The notes below the pieces were generated by a model. It saw nothing but the letters and a program-made list of their open reading frames with translations. It searched no databases and was not told the DNA's origin. A stretch of DNA of 64,000 nucleotides from Paraburkholderia rhynchosiae. GTDB taxonomy: Bacteria; Pseudomonadota; Gammaproteobacteria; Burkholderiales; Burkholderiaceae. The translations under genes and the position numbers were made by a program. The stretch lies in NCBI RefSeq assembly GCF_002879865.1, contig NZ_PNXY01000006.1, positions 186,001 to 250,000 on the forward strand. The letters are read 5' to 3'. Below are positions 1 to 8,045 of this stretch, in pieces. Numbering within the stretch: the stretch's first letter is position 1; each line of letters opens with the position of its first letter.

Positions 1-2
1 CA

Positions 3-1310
3 TCAGGCCACCGGGCCTTGCGCCGGCTTCCTTCTCAGGAGCGCGTAAAGGATGATCGCGCCGAAGGTCGCGGTGCCGATGCCGCCAAGCCCGAAGCCGC
101 CGAGCTTCAGCGAGAAATCACCGGCGCCGAGCACGAGTGTCACAGCGGCCACGATCAGATTGCGGTTGTCGGAGAAGTCGACTTTGTTGACGACCCAGAT
201 GCGCGCGCCGGTCACCGCGATCAGCCCGAACACGACAATCGACACGCCGCCGAGCACAGGACCCGGAATGGTCTGGATGACCGCGCCGAACTTCGGGGAA
301 AAACCGAGCACGAGCGCGATCAAGGCGGCGATGACGAACACCAGCGTCGAATAGATTTTGGTCACGGCCATCACGCCGATGTTTTCCGCGTACGTCGTCA
401 CGCCCGTGCCGCCGGCGAAGCCCGAGGCGACTGTGGCGAGTCCGTCTCCGAGAAAGGCGCGGCCAATGTAGCGGTCGAGGTTCTGCCCGGTCATTGCGCT
501 TACGGCTTTGATGTGCCCGAGATTTTCGGCGACGAGAATCACCGCGACGGGCGCGAGCAAAGTCATGGCCTGCATGTTGAACACTGGCGCCGTGAAGTGC
601 GGCATGCCGAACCACGCCGCGTTCGCAACGATCGAGAAGTCGACGGGCTTGCCCATGCCGAGGCCGTTCGTGACGATCGCGTAGATCACATACGCCATCA
701 GGAGGCCGACCAGGATCAGCAGGCGTTGCAGCATGCCACGCGCGAACACCGCAACCGCGCCGACGCACAGGACGGTGACGAGCGCCATCCACGAATCGAA
801 GTTGCTGCCGCTCACGCCGCGCACCGCAATCGGCGCGAGATTCAAACCGATCACGCAGACGATCGCGCCGGTCACGACCGGCGGCATCAGCGTTTCGATC
901 CAGCGCGTGCCGACCGCCGACACGATCAGGCCGATGATCGCGTACACCACGCCACACGCAATGATGCCGCCCAATGCGACCGGAATGTTCATGTTCGGCC
1001 CGTGGCCGCCGTAGCCCGTGACCGCGATCACGAGACCGATGAACGCAAAGCTCGACCCGAGATAGCTCGGCACGCGCCCGCCGACCAGCACGAAGAACAG
1101 CAGCGTGCCGATACCCGACATGAAGATGCAGAGGTTCGGATCGAAGCCCATCAGCAACGGCGCGAGCACCGTCGAACCGAACATGGCGACGACGTGCTGA
1201 ACGCCCATCGCGAACATCTGCGGCCAGGCGAGGCGTTCGTCGGTACCGACGATGCGCCCCTCGACGGCGTCAGGCTGCACGCGCCAGCGGGGAAAATAGG
1301 AATCGGCCAT
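3..1310 (-). CDS. rutG: RutG/UraA-type nucleobase:cation symporter (NCS2)
   Basis: Predicted inner-membrane pyrimidine (uracil) permease of the NCS2 family, about 435 residues with many hydrophobic segments. The N-terminal stretch around GVQHVVAMFG, the GGRVPSYLGSSFAF segment, and the VAENLGHIKAVSAMTG and GVTTYAENIGVMA motifs are typical. The overall sequence reads closer to E. coli RutG than to UraA as I remember them, so a pyrimidine substrate is likely but unproven. I chose the ATG at 1310 because a GAGGAG ribosome binding site lies just upstream; an in-frame start 54 bases earlier would add a charged tail. The TGA stop falls at the very edge of the window. No other rut genes are present, so this is probably a stand-alone salvage permease. 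Confidence 0.88.
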   Translation of the reverse strand: MADSYFPRWRVQPDAVEGRIVGTDERLAWPQMFAMGVQHVVAMFGSTVLAPLLMGFDPNLCIFMSGIGTLLFFVLVGGRVPSYLGSSFAFIGLVIAVTGYGGHGPNMNIPVALGGIIACGVVYAIIGLIVSAVGTRWIETLMPPVVTGAIVCVIGLNLAPIAVRGVSGSNFDSWMALVTVLCVGAVAVFARGMLQRLLILVGLLMAYVIYAIVTNGLGMGKPVDFSIVANAAWFGMPHFTAPVFNMQAMTLLAPVAVILVAENLGHIKAVSAMTGQNLDRYIGRAFLGDGLATVASGFAGGTGVTTYAENIGVMAVTKIYSTLVFVIAALIALVLGFSPKFGAVIQTIPGPVLGGVSIVVFGLIAVTGARIWVVNKVDFSDNRNLIVAAVTLVLGAGDFSLKLGGFGLGGIGTATFGAIILYALLRRKPAQGPVA

Positions 1311-1802
1311 CGCGGGGAGTTCTCCTCTATTCGGCGTTATTCGTGGACGACGGCGCGAGTCCAATAGAACGCGCCGTCCGGGAATTACGCGCGAGTGTAC
1401 GGAGTGCCATTAGACGTGGCAAGGGCGAACAGCCGTCACGGCGAGACTGCTTCGACGGCTGCGTTCAGCGCCTCATTTCACCAACCTTCACAAGTCTCAA
1501 CGGAACGCTCGCGACCGCATCAGGCAAAACATTTCACGATTCCTTGCGAGTGGCTCGTGCGCGTGGAGACGCGGACACGTCGCGTGTGCTTACTTCGCTT
1601 TACGGCGTTGACGGCGCGTACTTGAAGCGATAAATGCGGGAAATAACCAGGACAGGACGATGCAAGAATGCCTGGCAGCCCGAACCGCATGCAAGCGCGT
1701 TTGAGATTCGTCTGATAGGAGAGCGCTGATCCGGCTCTTAGACTTCTTTGCCTGCGTTGACCTCTTGTAGCGCAGGCGATGTTGTTGTAACTCTCCGACT
1801 TT
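1311..1802. other. Gene-free stretch, possible small RNA upstream of a terminator
   Basis: I see no convincing protein gene here; the ORFs present are short and overlap on both strands. The right half leads into a good plus-strand terminator with no plus-strand gene before it. A weak promoter-like TTGACG plus ATAAAT pair (16-base gap) lies near 1608-1635, and a hairpin with CCTGCG/CGCAGG arms sits near 1751-1776. This would fit a small RNA of about 200 bases ending at 1837, but no known RNA family is recognised. Confidence 0.3.
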
Positions 1803-1837
1803 CCGCTCACGCTTCCCCAGTGTGAGCGGTTTTTTTT
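1803..1837 (+). terminator. Rho-independent terminator, plus strand
   Basis: Perfect 8-base stem CCGCTCAC / GTGAGCGG (1803-1810 and 1822-1829) followed by eight T residues. It faces the end of the convergent DUF2239 gene. No plus-strand protein gene precedes it, which is the reason to suspect an RNA transcript. Confidence 0.75.
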
Positions 1838-1881
1838 GCCTATCGTTGCGTTCGGTTGCGCTCAATTGCATTCAGCCGGAT

Positions 1882-2544
1882 TCACGTTGGCGTTTCGAAC
1901 GCGTTGCCGGCAAGCTCCAATGTGTAGGCGCGAACGTCTTCGGGCCATCGCGCGATTTTCTCTTCGAAGCGCGGCCGGTCGCCGGCATAAAGCGCGCGGG
2001 TGGCATCCTCATAATCCGGTAGATTGCCGGCCAACGCGGTCATGAAGCGATACACCGCTTCCTGCGCCGCGCGTTTGCGATCCTGCTGCTCGCCGGTGGC
2101 GCGCGCCGTCTCCACGAGTTTGCGCAGCGCGACCGACGCGCCACCTGGTTGCGCGTTCAACCAGTTCCAATGACGTGGCAACAAGGTCACCTCTCTCGCG
2201 ACGACGCCAAGCCTGGGCCGTCCGCGGCCGCGCGGCGCGCCGGCTTCGGTCGCAGCCGCATCGTTGCCCGAATCGCGGGCCGAATCGTTGGTGGATTCGT
2301 TCTCGGACTCGGTGTTGGACTCGGTGTTCGACTCGGTCCGGGTCAAGCGCGCGACGATCTCCTCCGAAGTGCCACGCAGGTCAAGTTCGACCGGGGCCGC
2401 CGTGGCATCGTCGAAAATCAGGACCGGTGCCTGTTCGCCGCGCTTTATCACTTCTTTCACCGCGAGGGCGACTGCGGGCAACGCGCCCGATGCGATGAGG
2501 CGGTGCCCTTCGAAGGCGCTGCAGGTAGCGGAATGAGCGGTCAC
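1882..2544 (-). CDS. DUF2239 family protein
   Basis: A 220-residue soluble protein resembling the DUF2239 family, whose function is unknown. The family-like parts are the N-terminal FEGHRLIASGAL region (about 11-70) and the C-terminal half. The latter contains a basic GRGRPRLG motif, LLPRHWNWLNAQPGGAS and a helical tail ending near YTLELAG. Between them (about residues 68-95) is a low-complexity insert rich in Thr, Glu, Ser and Asn with a repeated TESN unit, encoded by a short DNA tandem repeat near 2300-2340. GRPRLG followed by LPRHWxWL suggests nucleic-acid contact, but that is inference. Two palindromic sites sit directly upstream. Confidence 0.75.
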   Translation of the reverse strand: MTAHSATCSAFEGHRLIASGALPAVALAVKEVIKRGEQAPVLIFDDATAAPVELDLRGTSEEIVARLTRTESNTESNTESENESTNDSARDSGNDAAATEAGAPRGRGRPRLGVVAREVTLLPRHWNWLNAQPGGASVALRKLVETARATGEQQDRKRAAQEAVYRFMTALAGNLPDYEDATRALYAGDRPRFEEKIARWPEDVRAYTLELAGNAFETPT

Positions 2545-2573
2545 GACAAACTCCAGTTCGAGAAGTTGTCGAA

Positions 2574-2620
2574 TTATACCCGGGTTAAATATCGGCGCAA
2601 GTTATTATCCGGGTAAATAT
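2574..2620 (-). promoter_or_regulatory. Two operator-like palindromes upstream of the DUF2239 gene
   Basis: Two related sites about 31 bases (three helical turns) apart: TTATACCCGGGTTAA at 2574-2588 and TTATCCGGGTAA at 2605-2616. Both approximate the palindrome TTACCCGGGTAA and both run on into AAATAT. They lie 30-76 bases before the ATG at 2544, where a repressor would be expected to act. The regulator is not identified. Confidence 0.5.
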
Positions 2621-2632
2621 ATGCGACGTACG

Positions 2633-4162
2633 CTAAGACCCCGGCACGACCACGACGGTGTTGCCCGCCGCACCGGCCATGGCCCGATACGCGAGCACGC
2701 GATTGCGGCCGGCGTCCTTTGCGCCGTAGAGCGCCTGATCGGCGGCGTTGACGAGCGCGCGGCTCGTAGCGAATGCGTCGCCCTGCGCGGTCGCGACGCC
2801 AATGCTAACCGTCAGCACGTGATGCGAGCTGGCCACGTGACCCAGCCCGAGCACGTGGACCGACGCGCGAATTTTCTCGGCAATGCAAGTCGCGCCAGCT
2901 TGGTCGGTGTCCGGCAGCAGGACCGCGAACTCTTCGCCGCCGTAGCGCGCCGCCGTGTCGCCCGGACGCCGCACGTTCTGGGTGATGCAGCGAGCCACGT
3001 CGATGAGCGCGTCGTCGCCGGCGGAATGGCCGTAAAGGTCGTTGAAGCCCTTGAAACTGTCGACATCGATCAGCAGCAAGGAAAGCGGCCCGCCGTTGCG
3101 CTGCGCGCGGCGCCACTCGTTCTCCGCGGATTCCTCGAAGCTGCGGCGGTTGTCGACGCCAGTGAGACCATCCGTGCGCGCAAGCATGCGCAACTCTTCT
3201 TCAGCTGCGAGGCGCCGCCGCATCTGCTGCGAAAACAGCACGGCCAGCGCGATCATCGTCAGGTCGAGCGCGCCGATCAGCGAGCCGATGATCCATGCGC
3301 GCCGCCGCCACTCCACATAGATGTCGCGTGTGGAGAGCGCGACATCGAGGATCAGCGGATACATGTCGATATGGCGGAACGCGTACCAGCGCTCGACGCC
3401 GTCGATCGCCGCCGTGCCGAAGAAGTCCCCGCTCGGCTGCTCGAGAAAGCGCGAATAGTTGGACGTGCCGGTCAGATTGATGCCGATGGTCTTAGGGTCG
3501 TACGGACGCCGCATCAGCATCGTCCCGTCGCTGAGCATCAGCGCCATCGATCCGCCGGCGCCGAGGTTCATCCCTTCGAACAGGCTGCGAAAGTACTTCA
3601 GGCGCATGGTGCCGACCACCACGCCGCCGAAGCTGCCGTCCGGCCGCGAGATGCGCCGGCTCAAGCCGATGCTGATGTCCGCGCCCGTCGCTCGCGGCAT
3701 GAACGGGTGACTGACGTACAAACCGACGTTGGGAGAATCGCGATGAACCTTGAAGTAGTCGCGGTCGCCGAGGTAGACACGGCGCGGCGGGACAGACTGC
3801 GAATCGAACTTGATTTTGCCGGCTTCGTCGATCACGAGGATCGAGCCCATGTCTTTCGCGGATGCGGAACCGTCGAACAGCAGCATCTGGCGCAGCGAGG
3901 GCTCCAGCTCCAGCACGCCCGGCCGCTTCAGCCCTTCGATGACTGCTCGTATCGACAGGTCGTAAATCTCGAGATTGCGCGATACGTCGCGTTCGACCAG
4001 CAGCGAGACATTGAACACGGAATCTTGCGCGCGCCGCAAGGCGTCGTCGTGCATCTGCGCCAGCACCCACACCGCAATGGCCAGGATCGCGCTGGCCAGG
4101 ATGCCACTGATCGCAATGATGAAGTTGGGACGACGCGTGACCATTGTGTTCGATTCGGGCAT
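2633..4162 (-). CDS. Membrane-bound diguanylate cyclase with extracellular sensor and GGDEF domain
   Basis: Makes cyclic di-GMP from two GTP. With the ATG at 4162 the protein has 509 residues: a first membrane segment near residues 10-35 (IIAISGILASAILAIAVWVL), a periplasmic Cache-like sensor of about 250 residues, a second membrane segment (IIGSLIGALDLTMIALAVL), and a C-terminal GGDEF domain. The active site reads GGEEF at residues 408-412. The product-binding inhibitory site RxxD (RPGD) lies at 399-402, five residues upstream, so feedback inhibition is expected. No EAL domain follows. The ligand of the sensor cannot be told. It is the last core gene before the island. Confidence 0.9.
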   Translation of the reverse strand: MPESNTMVTRRPNFIIAISGILASAILAIAVWVLAQMHDDALRRAQDSVFNVSLLVERDVSRNLEIYDLSIRAVIEGLKRPGVLELEPSLRQMLLFDGSASAKDMGSILVIDEAGKIKFDSQSVPPRRVYLGDRDYFKVHRDSPNVGLYVSHPFMPRATGADISIGLSRRISRPDGSFGGVVVGTMRLKYFRSLFEGMNLGAGGSMALMLSDGTMLMRRPYDPKTIGINLTGTSNYSRFLEQPSGDFFGTAAIDGVERWYAFRHIDMYPLILDVALSTRDIYVEWRRRAWIIGSLIGALDLTMIALAVLFSQQMRRRLAAEEELRMLARTDGLTGVDNRRSFEESAENEWRRAQRNGGPLSLLLIDVDSFKGFNDLYGHSAGDDALIDVARCITQNVRRPGDTAARYGGEEFAVLLPDTDQAGATCIAEKIRASVHVLGLGHVASSHHVLTVSIGVATAQGDAFATSRALVNAADQALYGAKDAGRNRVLAYRAMAGAAGNTVVVVPGS

Positions 4163-4406
4163 GCGCGGTCTTCGCGCGCGAGCAAGTGGACGCACCCGCC
4201 GGGGCGCGTATGGCAAACCGGTAGCGTACCAGAGGTGCTCCTCGTCCGAATGCTGGAAAAGACGGGTCTTTACCGGCTTATGCGGGAGCTACGCGCCCTG
4301 TTGAAGCACCCGCGTTTGCTGAGGACGGGTTGCATGCCGCTGTCTGTTGCTAACACCAGCGGTGATGATGGGTGGGATAAGTTTTGTGTTGCGAGGCGTG
4401 TAATGA

Positions 4407-4439
4407 AAAACCCCGGGAGCGTTAGGCTGCCGGGGTTTT
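4407..4439. terminator. Bidirectional terminator, probably the original tRNA-Ala terminator
   Basis: Stem AAAACCCCGG / CCGGGGTTTT (4407-4416 and 4430-4439) with a loop around GCGTTAG. No gene in either direction now ends here: the diguanylate cyclase starts at 4162 and reads leftwards. If the island is removed, the minus-strand tRNA-Ala would run directly into this structure. A 35-base relative sits just downstream of tRNA-Ala inside the element at 35880-35914. Confidence 0.75.
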
Positions 4440-4470
4440 GATTGAAGCTGGTGTTGTTGCGTGGAATCCG

Positions 4471-4486
4471 TTTGGTGGGAGGAGGA
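4471..4486. repeat. Candidate left attachment site (degenerate copy of tRNA-Ala 3' end)
   Basis: The stretch TTTGGTGGGAGGAGG resembles the tRNA 3' terminus as read on the plus strand (TTGGTGGAGAGGAAGG from 35956), differing by one missing A and one further gap. It is short and imperfect, so the exact crossover is uncertain. A GTTTGGT / ACCAAAC inverted repeat covers the same place (4470-4496) and could be the core recombinase binding arms. Confidence 0.4.
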
Positions 4487-4542
4487 CTACCAAACTGTGG
4501 ATAAAAACGCAGTTAAATCAACTACAATTTCGGGAATTCCAA

Positions 4543-4566
4543 AACAGTTGCCCCCAAAGTTGCCCC
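4543..4566 (+). repeat. Left arm-type repeat of the integrase (candidate)
   Basis: Contains two direct copies of AGTTGCCCC separated by a short spacer. The right end of the element (35809-35832) carries a closely related stretch in the same orientation, sharing ACAGTTGCCCC-N-AAAGTT and then a CCC-containing end. Paired arm sites near both ends are expected for integrases with an N-terminal arm-binding domain. Confidence 0.5.
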
Positions 4567-5062
4567 ACCAACCCTCACCCCAACATGCGCCAGACATAAA
4601 CGGAGCCGTAAGGACGACCACAGACGGCTCGCCAGAAGCAGTGACGCTTCTCGTCGATCTAAGCTCACTTATGGTCGGCTTCGACTCTTCTGTCCGCGTC
4701 ACCGAACGTCGCAACAAGGCAGCAGCCCGAGGCTTTGGAGCACCTCGCGACTGCAATTGCAGATCAATCCAAATCCAAAAACTCGAATGCGCCTGCAAGC
4801 CAAACAATCGACGGACTGGGCTCGCCGCGCGAACGGACCACTAGCGGAATACGGCTTTACGCGTTTCAGCCTCAAAAGTACTAAATTTCGACGCAGAATT
4901 GACGATATACGAGTGGTGCGCCCACGACAAAACCATATGCCACCGGGGAAGTGTACTTCTAGTTGAAAGCAAAATCGGACGAAATTTGCGCTACCTGTCT
5001 ATGACCGATGCAAATTAAGCTCCGCTGCTGCTATCACCTCGCAGACGTCCGATGCGCGCACA
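4567..5062. other. Gene-free, AT-richer left end of the element
   Basis: About 500 bases with lower GC than the core. ORFs here are short, lack ribosome binding sites and resemble nothing I recognise. It is probably attachment-site flank and promoter region for the unknown gene that follows. Confidence 0.4.
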
Positions 5063-6502
5063 GTGCCCGAAGAGACAAATAGTCGATTCGGTCGTCAGAA
5101 AAATCTAAACCTTAATTTGCCTCCAATGGACAACAGCGATCTTGACCGCACAATTAAATTACTTGCCAACATGGTAAAGCAAGTGCCAAACATGTTCGAT
5201 ATGGCGAAGCGTAATCCGTCATTCCCGGAGATCGAACGGATCGTTGTCGCATCGATTGCAAATGCTGATTCATTGCCCGAGGCAATAGGCGCATATGATG
5301 ACTATGCTGGGCTTATTCCCGACTGGAAATTTGTCTTCGCCTCGGATGGCGGTGCAATGCCGGGACTTTCGACACACCGCACTTTCTCGGACGGGTCGGT
5401 CGTGCGCGGATTATTTTCCAAGAAATCAGTCATCGTTCTTGACCCAGAAACTAGAGAGGATATGAATGGCGGTCGAAAAGCAGTCTTTCCTATCGATTAC
5501 TCCATTTCTCTAGATACTCAGGCGCTCAGTTACCTCGCACCATTTATCGATGGGAAATCGTCCAAGCTCCCGGACGACTTCCAAGAAATTTTCTCTTTTA
5601 TCGCAGACGATCGCGTCTTCGTGGATGCGGTTCCCTACATGCTGGAAAATTTACCAAACATAGCGCACACGGAGAACATAGGACCAGTTAAGAAGCGACT
5701 TGAAGGTTATGAAACACTGCGCACGATCGATCTGCCCCACTTTCGTACCACAGGCGAAATACGTTCGGCTTCAACTAAGGCTGAGCAAAGTCAAAATGTT
5801 GATGAGTTACTGTCTCAGATGATCCACGATGCATCTGACCCAGACGTAAGAAATTATCTGGATGCACAGCTTGCGCGCCAATACGCAGTGCTGCTCAAAA
5901 TGGCGACGATTCAACTCCGGAATCCCAAGATGGCTTTGGTGGACAAACTCTATGAGTTCACTGAATTTCTCGATAAAACGCTATGCACCATACATGCCAG
6001 AGAGACGGTAGTTGCTGCAGAATACTTTGCAAAGGGACAAAAACTTAATTTCTTTAGCAGATTGCATAAATCGCCATCGAACCACCTTCCAAGGCTATTC
6101 AAAGCTCTGAAAAACATGGCATGGGACTTTTTTCACGTTCGATATGTGGAAGGTGCCGCGACATTAGAGGGGGCAATATCTAAAAATGCCAAGCAGACGC
6201 CCCGCTACTTCTTTCCGAGTTTGCTCACGTGCGACAAAGATTTGGTCGAGGTGATTGATTTATATCCGCTGAAGTCATATGCATATAAGAAGGGCGCACG
6301 GCAACTGATTCCGTTCCCAGCGATAGACTGGATTGCTAGGGTAGCTACCGATGTCAACGGAGAGGCAAGCCTAATGGATCGCCTGTTTTCCCGCGCAGCG
6401 ATCGCGAAGCGGGAGTCATGCCGGGAAAACGCGTTGGATGAAATTCATGGCATTGTCCAACGGCTGGAAAGCGAGTTTTCTCACGCCGCAGTACATGGAT
6501 AG
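5063..6502 (+). CDS. Unknown 479-residue cargo protein
   Basis: I do not recognise this protein. It is soluble, with no signal peptide or membrane segment, and of mixed composition with many Asp, Lys and Leu. Visible stretches include LIPDWKFVFASDGG (about 93-106), an acidic KLPDDFQEIFSFIADDRVFVDAVPYM region, and a C-terminal half rich in predicted helices. The GTG at 5063 has no clear ribosome binding site; the ATG at 5126 is an alternative and also lacks one. Base use is lower in GC than the core, which supports recent transfer. It stands alone between the left end of the element and an insertion sequence. Its position in a defence-rich island makes an antiphage role possible but unproven. 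Confidence 0.65.
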   Translation: MPEETNSRFGRQKNLNLNLPPMDNSDLDRTIKLLANMVKQVPNMFDMAKRNPSFPEIERIVVASIANADSLPEAIGAYDDYAGLIPDWKFVFASDGGAMPGLSTHRTFSDGSVVRGLFSKKSVIVLDPETREDMNGGRKAVFPIDYSISLDTQALSYLAPFIDGKSSKLPDDFQEIFSFIADDRVFVDAVPYMLENLPNIAHTENIGPVKKRLEGYETLRTIDLPHFRTTGEIRSASTKAEQSQNVDELLSQMIHDASDPDVRNYLDAQLARQYAVLLKMATIQLRNPKMALVDKLYEFTEFLDKTLCTIHARETVVAAEYFAKGQKLNFFSRLHKSPSNHLPRLFKALKNMAWDFFHVRYVEGAATLEGAISKNAKQTPRYFFPSLLTCDKDLVEVIDLYPLKSYAYKKGARQLIPFPAIDWIARVATDVNGEASLMDRLFSRAAIAKRESCRENALDEIHGIVQRLESEFSHAAVHG

Positions 6503-6639
6503 CCCGCTTTCCCAAGTATTGAAAATCATTTCCTCTGACCGCTGAGCTCGAGCAGCTGTACTATTGGGCATTTATCGCGCGTTTCTTGATTGTTGGCGGC
6601 GCACTAACATTCGACATCCAAGCCTGAAAGCAGCTATCA

Positions 6640-6672
6640 CCGCGATCGAAATAATTTCTTTTTCGATCGCGG
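6640..6672. terminator. Perfect inverted repeat, likely terminator for the unknown gene
   Basis: Twelve-base arms CCGCGATCGAAA / TTTCGATCGCGG with a 9-base loop. It lies 138 bases after the stop of the unknown gene and just before the insertion sequence. The T-rich loop and long stem would stop transcription from either side, but no clean T tract follows the stem, so another role such as a protein-binding palindrome is possible. Confidence 0.5.
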
Positions 6673-6688
6673 CACACGTCTGACCTAG

Positions 6689-8033
6689 CAGGATGCTGAA
6701 ATACACGTCGTCATAAGCAGCCGTTTTGCGCTTGCGCCGCTCCTGCCTGCAGCTTTATCGCATTGTGCAATTTCAACGCGAATTCAACGTCTTCTCAGCG
6801 GTTTGAGGCCAATTTCCGGCCTCATTGCGGCGTTTTTCGCCACTATGGACGGACTTGTGCCAATGAGCGCATGCGCACGAGGTTGTAGGCGGCCATGTTT
6901 AACACGAACAGCTGGTCCACCTTCTTCAACCCGCGCACCATCACCTGGCGCATGCGCCCCACGGTCTTCGCCCACCCGAAGCCTTGTTCGATCAGCTTGC
7001 GCTTCTGCTGCGAGATGGCGTAGCCCACGCTCGAGGCAATCGTATCGGGTACGGACGAACGCCGCCCCGAGGTATTTTGCGCAACGTGCGGTGCGACCTT
7101 CATCTGCTGGCACGCCTCGATGAATTCCTGTGCGTCGTAACCCTTGTCTGCACCTAGCGTGATCTCCGCGCTCGCATCGTCTGCCGCTTGCCGCGCGTCG
7201 TCGATCATGATCTTGGCCGCATCTCGCTCGGCATGTCCGTCTGCACGTGTCACGCGCGCGTTGACCACCAGGCCATGCCGATTGTCGGTCAGCGTATGGC
7301 CTATGTAACGCAACTCGCTGGCTGTCTTGCCTTTACGATAGAGCCGCGCATCGGGATCGGTCCTGGACTCATGCGTCTCGTTGCTGCGTTTCTCGCCCTT
7401 GAAATCATCGGCGCTGCCGCCGTCGCTCCCTTGATCGTCGCTGTCCTTGCCCTTGCGCACGAAGCTCTTGTGTCCCGCCCACGCCTGGATCAGCGTGCCG
7501 TCCACGCTAAAGTGCTCGCCTGAGAGCAGGCACTTCTTCTCCGCGATCGCCACCACTTCGTTGAAAAATTCGATCACCGCATCGTGCTTGATCAGACGCT
7601 CGCGGTTCTTCGTGAAGACTGTGGGAACCCACACTTCGTCATCCATGGCCAAGCCAATGAACCAGCGAAACAACAGGTTATATTGCACCTGCTCCATCAG
7701 CTGGCGCTCCGAGCGGATGCTGTAGAGCACCTGGATCAGCATGGCTCGCAGCAACTTCTCCGGCGCGATGCTCGGCCGCCCACCCTTGAGGTCCGCCTCG
7801 TACATCCCGGCAAACAGCCGATCCATCTTGGCCAGCGCTTCGTTCGCCATCACGCGGATCGAACGCAACGGATGCGACTTCGGAACGAAGTCATCCAGCT
7901 TGCGCATCGAAAATAAACTCTCGGTGAACGTGTCGGCGCCTCGCATGATCTCCAGGGGGCAAGTAAGGTCCTTCTATCAACGCTTCAGGGGCCTTCCGCG
8001 ATGACATTGCCCGGTCGGTACTTCAGCAGCCTG
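6689..8033 (-). mobile_element. IS5-family insertion sequence, about 1345 bp
   Basis: Ends are imperfect inverted repeats: CAGGATGCTGAAATAC at the left (6689-6704) and the complement of CAGGCTGCTGAAGTAC at the right (8018-8033), matching at 14 of 16 bases. Each end is flanked by CTAG, which fits the YTAR-type target duplication of the IS5 group. It holds one intact transposase gene. It landed between the unknown protein gene and the end of the HEPN-like gene, without visibly breaking either. Confidence 0.85.
6843..7946 (-). CDS. IS5-family DDE transposase
   Basis: 367 residues, full length for the family. The catalytic triad can be placed at D149 (HFSVDGTLIQAW), D267 (LGADKGYDAQEF) and E320 (KLIEQGFGWAK). 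The N-terminal part has the IS5-type PLRSIRVMANEAL helix region and the middle carries a charged insert (about 165-205). The frame is intact, so the element may be active or recently inserted. Its GC content is higher than that of the flanking cargo. Confidence 0.93.
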   Translation of the reverse strand: MRGADTFTESLFSMRKLDDFVPKSHPLRSIRVMANEALAKMDRLFAGMYEADLKGGRPSIAPEKLLRAMLIQVLYSIRSERQLMEQVQYNLLFRWFIGLAMDDEVWVPTVFTKNRERLIKHDAVIEFFNEVVAIAEKKCLLSGEHFSVDGTLIQAWAGHKSFVRKGKDSDDQGSDGGSADDFKGEKRSNETHESRTDPDARLYRKGKTASELRYIGHTLTDNRHGLVVNARVTRADGHAERDAAKIMIDDARQAADDASAEITLGADKGYDAQEFIEACQQMKVAPHVAQNTSGRRSSVPDTIASSVGYAISQQKRKLIEQGFGWAKTVGRMRQVMVRGLKKVDQLFVLNMAAYNLVRMRSLAQVRP

Positions 8034-8045
8034 CTAGGCCGCTTC

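Noticed and set aside
18..1367. Plus-strand ORF opposite the permease
   Set aside because: Arg/His/Asp-rich shadow of the NCS2 transporter gene.
2621..4441. Long plus-strand ORF opposite the diguanylate cyclase
   Set aside because: High-GC antisense shadow; it is Arg/His-rich and the opposite strand encodes clear GGDEF motifs.
4461..4844. 127-codon ORF at the left end of the element
   Set aside because: It runs through the candidate att site and arm repeats, has no ribosome binding site and shows no family-like sequence.
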